A stretch of 64,000 nt of DNA from Adineta vaga (lineage: Eukaryota > Rotifera), in the NCBI GenBank assembly GCA_021613535.1, contig CP075496.1:14818001-14882000 (forward strand), in the 5' to 3' direction. Shown piece after piece: positions 58,522-64,000 of this stretch. How positions within the stretch are numbered: the stretch's first letter is position 1; each line of letters starts with the position of its first letter. Below the pieces are notes generated by a model. It was not told where the DNA came from. It made no database searches and saw only the letters and a program-made list of their open reading frames with translations. Position numbers and translations under genes: made by a program.

Positions 58522-59239
58522 AGTTTGTTCAAATAGCAACAAGATGAACCAGACGAAATATATGATAATATCAAATAATCGATCAATAATCAGTAAGTCA
58601 AAAAGTTTCACATGATAGATGTATACACACCAGTGTATGGAAAGAAAAGAACTCAGCGGAAAATGCGAGAACCAACAGACAAAACATGACTCATGCAGAA
58701 ATAAAAAGAAAGAAAGATGATGTGCAAATGATGACATCATCTAAAACTACTTTTGTTTGCGTTATGATCACAAACATGTGACAAAGGAGAAAAAATCAGA
58801 ATGATAGTGTTACGGACTGGTGCAGAACAAAGAAAGAAAGATAGAAAAGTCAGGACTGATCGCGAAAATAACATTAGGTATATATCATTATAGAAAGTAC
58901 ACTAAGGCGTATAAATAGCTATTCCTGATCATCAATGACTAACGTCTTTCTGTTTCAAAAACTATCAGTAGTCACTATAGTGGCCATCCGTTCTGAAAGG
59001 GTTAAAGCTACTCGGGAAAGACTAAATCCTTGTAAAATTAATGGTGGAATTTCATAGCTTTTTTCATATCCTGTGCGTCAGAGATTTTTCTGAAGTTCGA
59101 TTGTTGTTTGTTGGTGATTGTTGTTGTTGTTGGTTTAGTAGCGATTCGTTGAGGTTATTAAGATCATCAGAACCTGAATGTCCATAATCCATAACCATTT
59201 GAGCACTTTTAACTGTCTTGTGATCATTCATATTGGTCA

Positions 59240-60080
59240 GAATAAACTAAAATCGAATACAAAATTCACACGTGTGGAAACACCTGACTGAAAATATGTA
59301 CTTGAAAAGTAAACGGCTTAGTAAAAAGATGAAAGAAGAAGAATGAGAAAACGTCTAATCAATAGTCGTGCAGAACTAAAGTGATATTTTGCTAAAAACA
59401 CTTTTTCTTAAATACTAAAATCTGAGTGAGATATACGCAAAATACTGAGAGGCCCATTTAATCTGCGCAACCTGATATGTTAACAGATTACGTATGCTAT
59501 TGCCTTGTACCGAGCTCATATTTCGAATTTATGTGCTAGTGTTGAGTTGAATATCGGAACAGCCAGCCATCTGTCCTCTGCGCTGGGGAAGGTTCAAAAT
59601 CAGTAATTTATAGGAAAAAAGTGTTTTTATTGAGAACATGCCCTTGACATATTATTAAGCTTGTTCAGCATTCCAAGTTACGCAGGTGACATACAAAATC
59701 AGTATAGTTTTTTTTGTTAGAGTTTATAAACACGAATAGATCCAAAATTTAACTGTTTAACAATTTTAACTTTTCATTTTTGTCAAAATAATGATTGAAA
59801 TTTTCAATGAAATTTTGAACTGAAGATGAAAATAAACTAATCGATTTATAGAATACAACAGAATTAATCGTTATACAAGAAAAAAGGTTAGATTTTATAA
59901 TTAAAAGTATCATAGAAATGGCACTAAACTATCCTGCGTGGAAAATGAGAAAATTGGTGAAATTCCGTAACGAACAATGTTTTTTAAACAACTTCGATAT
60001 GGCTTGCGATAACTCAGTGAAATTTTCAGCGTCGGTAGAGCTAGTTAGTCTGCATATATGCCCATAATTTCAGGAGGATC
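59240..60080. other. Intergenic, no gene recognised
   Basis: AT-rich DNA upstream of the gag-like gene. No open frame or repeat of note. Confidence 0.55.
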
Positions 60081-60637
60081 TCTCCTTTTATTTAGGAGAT
60101 ATTTATGATTTAGCTATTGTTACCGATAATACTTCTTGACCGTGTTCTGGAGCAACAACTGTAGCTGCTACTAATGTTAATGAGTCAGTATCTTTTTCTG
60201 CTTTAAATTCGATGGACATTTATGATCGCTCTGAAGCTAGGACGACGAGTTGAAATAAATTCCAACTCCTGAACTATACATTGCCGGAGGATGGGGACTA
60301 TGTGAGGGAGTAGTGAATAGCTATGTGAGCACAATGATGTAGTCTGTAGTCTCGGGCAATGTATTGTTCAGGAGTTGGAGCATATTTAAATCCGTGGTAC
60401 TAGCTCCTCGTCGTGCTAGTCTCCCATCGATACATTTTTGGTACTAGTTCAACAGACGCATACGATTCTATGCAAGTGTACCCTAGAGAGCTCAATGTAA
60501 CTGTTAGTGATAGTAGAAAATTTCTCAATGTTTACGCAAGTGTGACTATCTCGCTTGATGCTAACAATGTGATGGTTTTCACAGATCCATCAAGATGCTC
60601 GTCGACTGTTATTCTAACGACTACGGATGGGGCGTGA
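60080..60637 (+). pseudogene. Coding scrap interrupted by a foldback insertion
   Basis: The plus strand reads LGDIYDLAIVTDNTS, stop, then SGATTVAATNVNESVSFSAL up to about 60235. After the palindromic insertion (60236-60419) it resumes with LVSHRYIFGTSSTDAYDSM and ends ILTTTDGA-stop at 60635-60637. Ser/Thr-rich, beta-like composition suggests an extracellular or capsid-like protein, but I recognise no family. One stop and the insertion disable it. Confidence 0.35.
60236..60419. repeat. 184-bp foldback insertion
   Basis: Arms of about 55-60 bp: GCTAGGACGACGAG then AATTCCAACTCCTGAAC and CATTGCC on the left, with the complement (GGCAATGTATTGTTCAGGAG ... CTCGTCGTGCTAG) on the right. Arms are imperfect with small gaps. 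It splits the coding scrap at 60080-60637. Confidence 0.75.
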
Positions 60638-60639
60638 TC

Positions 60640-62145
60640 TATGTTTGTGCTTTTAGTGTAATTCACGCAGTTGCACCATTTAATGGCGCAATATAGTACT
60701 GAGGAACCAAAAGAAAAGACATACATGGCAAGCTTGAAACTTATATTCAGTTGAAAAGAAGAATTTCGTTTGAAACTTGGCACTGACTATTTCGGATTAA
60801 ACTGTCAAATTGAAATGTTCAAGAGCGCGGGTGAGGGTGCAAAATGGTATTATCACATTGACGGTGGGCGGAGGTAGCGTTGTAGGATCAATAGATTGAG
60901 AGTGAGGGTGTATGTGGATTCGAATATTTTATTGAGAATTTTCAGCAGGTGCTAGCGTAAATATGTCGCAGTCGGAAAAATGTCTTGTTAGTAAAGGTGT
61001 GAAGTTGAGAGCACGAAGTGCCCTCGAGACTTGAAGATTTCAATTGAAATAATTCTTAAAGATAATATCATTTGAAACTTGAATTAAAACGTTTCAATCG
61101 CAGTAAGAATTTTCTATTGAATTCAAGTTTCAAGTTCTACACTTAGGGGTGGGATATTTACGTTTATTTAAAATAAACGTTAACAGAATCCGTTAATTAG
61201 CTCGCGTTAAATTAAATGGCCCATCCCTCTTCGACACTACTACAGTTACTGGGACTTATTTCTTGGGGATTTATTAGGATTTTTTAACAAATCCCACATG
61301 ATTTCTGAGGGCGAACACGAGGAGTAGAATCAATGATGAGGGTGCGCTAGAATTATTCTGTAGCTAATAAGTGCAAATAAATCCTCATGAAATAAATAAA
61401 TACTCTGTGAAGAGTGAATCTCAAAAAAATAAATCCCGGTATCTTCTCTTCTTGCACTTACCATAGAACATTCATTCTCGATCTTGTTTCTGACACTCAT
61501 ACGCACCCACACGCCTATTTATCTTTATTCTTCACAATCCCACTCATTCGAATTTACTATTACACATGCATAAAAAACTAGAGACATGTTCTATGTGTGA
61601 GTTCATATGCTTGTTTCTTCCAAGTTTTGTGACATCAAATGTAGAATGCATGTCTTCTCCATGTAGATGTTGTGTATGCTTTCCATTTTTTTCTAAATTT
61701 GGTGATTGTCAATGGGTATGTTTTCATATGTATTGTCAGATGATGTAATGAGACAAGTGTATGAAGCATTAATTATGTTGCGTTCATTAGTCTATGTGAA
61801 CAGCGTGCATAATGTTCGAAGTAATGATACACCAGTAGTCTAATTTATTTCCAGAAACAGGTTTGATTCGTACGATGCATTGAGAAATGACAGTCACAGA
61901 TGAATGGCTTTACAATTATCCTAGAAAACATGGTATGGTAAAGTTCATTGTATTATCTATGTGAATAAATATAATTAGAGTAAGAATATGGAAAAACCGA
62001 CATTCTTTCATATCATATGGCCACGTCAATCTGCTTTATTCCGATTGAAATGTGACGCATATAGACCCACACAAAATACTTTACTTATTAGAGTTCTGTC
62101 TCTACATTGTATGACTTTTTACAAATAAATTCTATAAAACTAATT
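60640..62145. other. Intergenic, GT-rich patches
   Basis: No gene recognised. GT-rich telomere-like patches lie near 60828-60840 and 60898-60915 (GAGAGTGAGGGTGTATGTGG), and a CACCCACACGCC arm near 61503-61515. Apart from the possible MITE at 61144-61230, nothing else is structured. Confidence 0.45.
61144..61230. mobile_element. Possible hAT-type MITE
   Basis: About 87 bp with ends AGGGGTGGGAT and the complement of AGGGATGGGCC, and a small internal palindrome AACGTTTATTT. It is flanked by TCTACACT (61136-61143) and TCGACACT (61231-61238), an 8-bp near-duplication as expected for hAT elements. One of eight bases differs, so this is tentative. Confidence 0.4.
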
Positions 62146-62411
62146 TCAAATGGTTAGTAATCGTTCTGCTTGTCTAGAAAATTCAGGTTGGATATTATGT
62201 CCATCTTTCGGTCCAATTTCGGAATTTAAAGAGTGTACATCAATGAAACCAAACAACTTATTGTTTTCTGAACTATGTAATAAAGGATAATCTGAGAAAA
62301 TGATAGCATACAGTTTATTTAATACTTTCGGGGGATGATGTAATCTTGAAGAGTTTGGAAAAAATGTTTTTCCTAGATTAAACTCAAATGCAAAGAGATT
62401 TACGAAACAAA
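62146..62411 (-). pseudogene. 3' exon-like fragment, unrecognised
   Basis: A minus-strand stretch of about 88 codons reads openly from about 62411 to a stop at 62146-62148. It contains NLGKTFFPNSSRLHHPPKVL, FSDYPLLHSSENNKLFGFID and GPKDGHNIQPEFSRQAERLL. The composition is that of a real globular protein. No upstream exon, start codon or acceptor could be fixed, so it may be the last exon of a lost gene or a pseudogene. Confidence 0.4.
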
Positions 62412-63884
62412 TTTTATAGGTTGAATTAATGATTCGTAATTAGTGTACTTCCATGAAAAAGATGAGCATAAATATCTGAGAAAAACCTGCTACTCGAAGA
62501 CATGTTCCGAAAACATTTTATTTTTATTGCTGACTAACGTTCGTAACGTAGAGTATGGACCATTAGTGAGCAATATCATCGTTAAAGGGCTAACGAAGAT
62601 TGGAATTTATACTACAAATTATACAAAATTCTTCCGATCGTTATAACAATTTTTAATATTCTGATGCAAACCGAATCACTCTTGGTTTTGTCGAAAGGAA
62701 ATCCGAAGAACTTTTACGAAGTTCGCAGGATGATGTAAGAAAACTTTTGTGCATTTTCTGCTTATTATGGTACTATGGAAAGACTCTTCTAAAATACGCG
62801 TGCAACAAGATAGAAGAAAATACTTCAGCTTTTATGATATTGTTAAAATATTATGATTAATATTGAAAAAGAGAAAAGTAAAAAGCTAGGAAGGTCAGAG
62901 TAACTAAATGCCTGATTATGTGTAGGGCGAGATGTTAATTTTCTAGTTCTTCTCATACATGTTCATTTTTTCTAACAGTTCTTATTATTCACTTTAGTGT
63001 GGTGATTCAGCTTATGAAAGGATAGAAGTATCGACAAGTGAACAATTGTGCGTTGCATGTTGGACCATTTCATCAGCGCGAAATTTCAAAGAATATGATG
63101 TTCAATGTGAGTGTGTCCATATCAGGGTGGACTTTTACTTACCTGTATATGAATACACAGATAAAAAAGTTAGGTATTGAAACATTTTTCATACTCGATA
63201 TCATAAGAAATCCCCCTCATCGTATGACCACTTTCAAGAGCCACTTTAATAGACCTACCGCACAGAAAAGGACACATATATGGCACAAGCTGACTGAAAA
63301 CCTCGATTCTTCCTTCCTCCTTTTTCAAAGCGAAAAATAAACTTCTTAGGTACACGTTCTAATTATAAATACCTTTGCCATATTTTAACATAATTTAACA
63401 GATATAGTTGCACATATCTTCATGTAGAACTATCTTTTAATCATATGGCATTCTCCCGTAAATGACATAATATCAATCCTTCACAAAATAGCCTTCTGCA
63501 ACTTCATTCCTTGCTCCAAAGAACGTACCTCATAAAGACGGCGCATCTATACTTATTATTCTTGCTATTTCATGAATGTGAACTATATTAGCACAGGGTG
63601 CAATAAACTACAACGCTCCACCGCATCATACAAAACTTCTAGTTGACTATTTATGAATAGCATCCACGTTTTTCACAAAAACATGTGTCTTATCCTCTGA
63701 ATATTATACTAGGATATCTATAAATGTTGGCTTACCTTGTTTTAGTCGGTACTACAATGAAGTTGACTGCCGTTTGATTTGCATCTTCAAACCATGTTAG
63801 TCAGTTGTTACGTTCTTGTTCGCTAATATCCATGAAAAGCACAAATCGAAAACCAAACTGTTCTGTTCAATTGCTTAGACGCTA
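62412..63884. other. Intergenic, no gene recognised
   Basis: Overlapping frames on both strands at 63038-63355 cancel each other out as evidence, and no motif is visible. Nothing structured was seen before the terminal repeat. Confidence 0.5.
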
Positions 63885-64000
63885 TTAGTACAAGAGCCTT
63901 AGTTCCACCAACACTAGTGCCTCGATAGTGTTCTACCCGTGGTTTGATTTATGTTAGTACAAGAGCCTTAGTTCCACCAACACTAGTGCCTCGATAGTGT
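63885..64000. repeat. Direct repeat, 69-bp unit, at the window edge
   Basis: Two identical 47-bp copies (63885-63931 and 63954-64000) start TTAGTACAAGAGCCTTAGTT and end CCTCGATAGTGT, separated by 22 bp. The array probably continues beyond the window. Each copy contains the palindrome ACACTAGTG. Confidence 0.9.

Larger units (their letters stand above)
55348..59001. mobile_element. Degraded piggyBac element
   Basis: Bounded by TTAA at 55344-55347 and 59002-59005, with ends CTCTTTCAGGACGGGAT on the left and the complement of CCCTTTCAGAACGGATGG on the right. It carries a broken transposase on the minus strand and is itself interrupted by a LINE fragment (about 56131-57592). It lies inside the gag-like gene; the flanking frame reads through the TTAA (RVALIS). 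Confidence 0.88.
51100..59231 (-). pseudogene. Gag-like zinc-knuckle gene, split by two transposons
   Basis: Pieces of one minus-strand gene lie in order around two insertions. N-terminal piece 59231-59006: MNDHKTVKSAQMVMDYG, a Gln/Asn-rich stretch, then YEIPPLILQGFSLSRVALIS running up to the piggyBac TTAA. Middle piece 55343-54686, in several frames. C-terminal piece 51609-51100, with a zinc-knuckle-like segment (CRRFNHPGHSKKNC, then ICRRFGGDRTN and CTIKCHHW, about 51260-51390) followed by DYRCKLISELINHPERLLP. It resembles gag/ORF1-type RNA-binding proteins of retrotransposons in bdelloids as I remember them. One knuckle Cys is replaced by Phe, and there are stops and frame shifts beyond those due to the insertions. 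No matching reverse transcriptase lies next to it. Confidence 0.55.

Noticed and set aside
63885-64000. CRISPR-like repeat-spacer pattern
   Set aside because: Only two copies are visible, the repeat is 47 bp, and the window is clearly eukaryotic; a satellite is the simpler reading.

Overview
The window reads as nuclear DNA of an animal, most likely a bdelloid rotifer. The background is AT-rich, and genes are split by many GT-AG introns of about 45-60 bp. A non-ribosomal peptide synthetase (NRPS) and a bacterial-style aromatic decarboxylase carry spliceosomal introns. A SecA-like remnant is present. Telomere-like TGTGGG-rich motifs are scattered through the window. The species assignment is an inference; no rRNA, mitochondrial or other diagnostic gene is visible.

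Layout. 1-1.6 kb: an unrecognised, apparently broken minus-strand gene carrying a telomere-like hairpin. 2.7-4.3 kb: an alpha/beta-hydrolase esterase (+). 4.7-10.9 kb: a full ABCB-type (P-glycoprotein-like) transporter (-) with a foldback element in intron 1. 11-16 kb: mostly non-coding, with small gene scraps including a kelch-like fragment. 16.0-16.9 kb: dienelactone hydrolase (+). 18.8-20.0 kb: secreted NHL/beta-propeller gene with a Thr-rich tail, now a pseudogene. 21.0-23.6 kb: an inverted duplication with two 890-bp arms, each holding the same small secreted Cys-rich peptide gene. 25.8-29.5 kb: two rhodopsin-like receptors (+). 30-31.7 kb: SecA-like pseudogene. 32.3-40.0 kb: seven-exon, 2071-residue NRPS (-). 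44.6-45.7 kb: mariner pseudogene. 46.4-48.3 kb: PLP-dependent aromatic amino-acid decarboxylase (-). 49-59 kb: nested transposons. 59-64 kb: scraps of genes, small foldback elements and the start of a 69-bp repeat.

The strongest new candidate is a 3068-bp DNA transposon (51614-54681). It has 10-bp termini, a 4-bp TAAA duplication, five copies of a 13-mer near its ends and an uninterrupted three-exon, 563-residue transposase. Removing it with one TAAA copy rejoins an open reading frame of the gag-like gene it interrupts. The same gag-like gene is also split by a degraded piggyBac element, and that element is split in turn by a LINE fragment.

The other recurring theme is foldback DNA. More than ten inverted-repeat elements (45 bp to 780 bp) lie in introns, upstream of genes and inside transposons. 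One family of short hairpins has telomere-like arms (consensus close to TTGAGGGTGTGGGTGTGA).

The NRPS is open throughout but degenerate. Its first condensation domain has lost the catalytic histidine and its second adenylation domain lacks the nucleotide-binding motifs, so at most one module looks competent. A decarboxylase about 6 kb upstream of it on the same strand may be a second acquired metabolic gene. Coordinates of exons were worked out by hand from splice signals and reading frame; no alignment or database search was possible.
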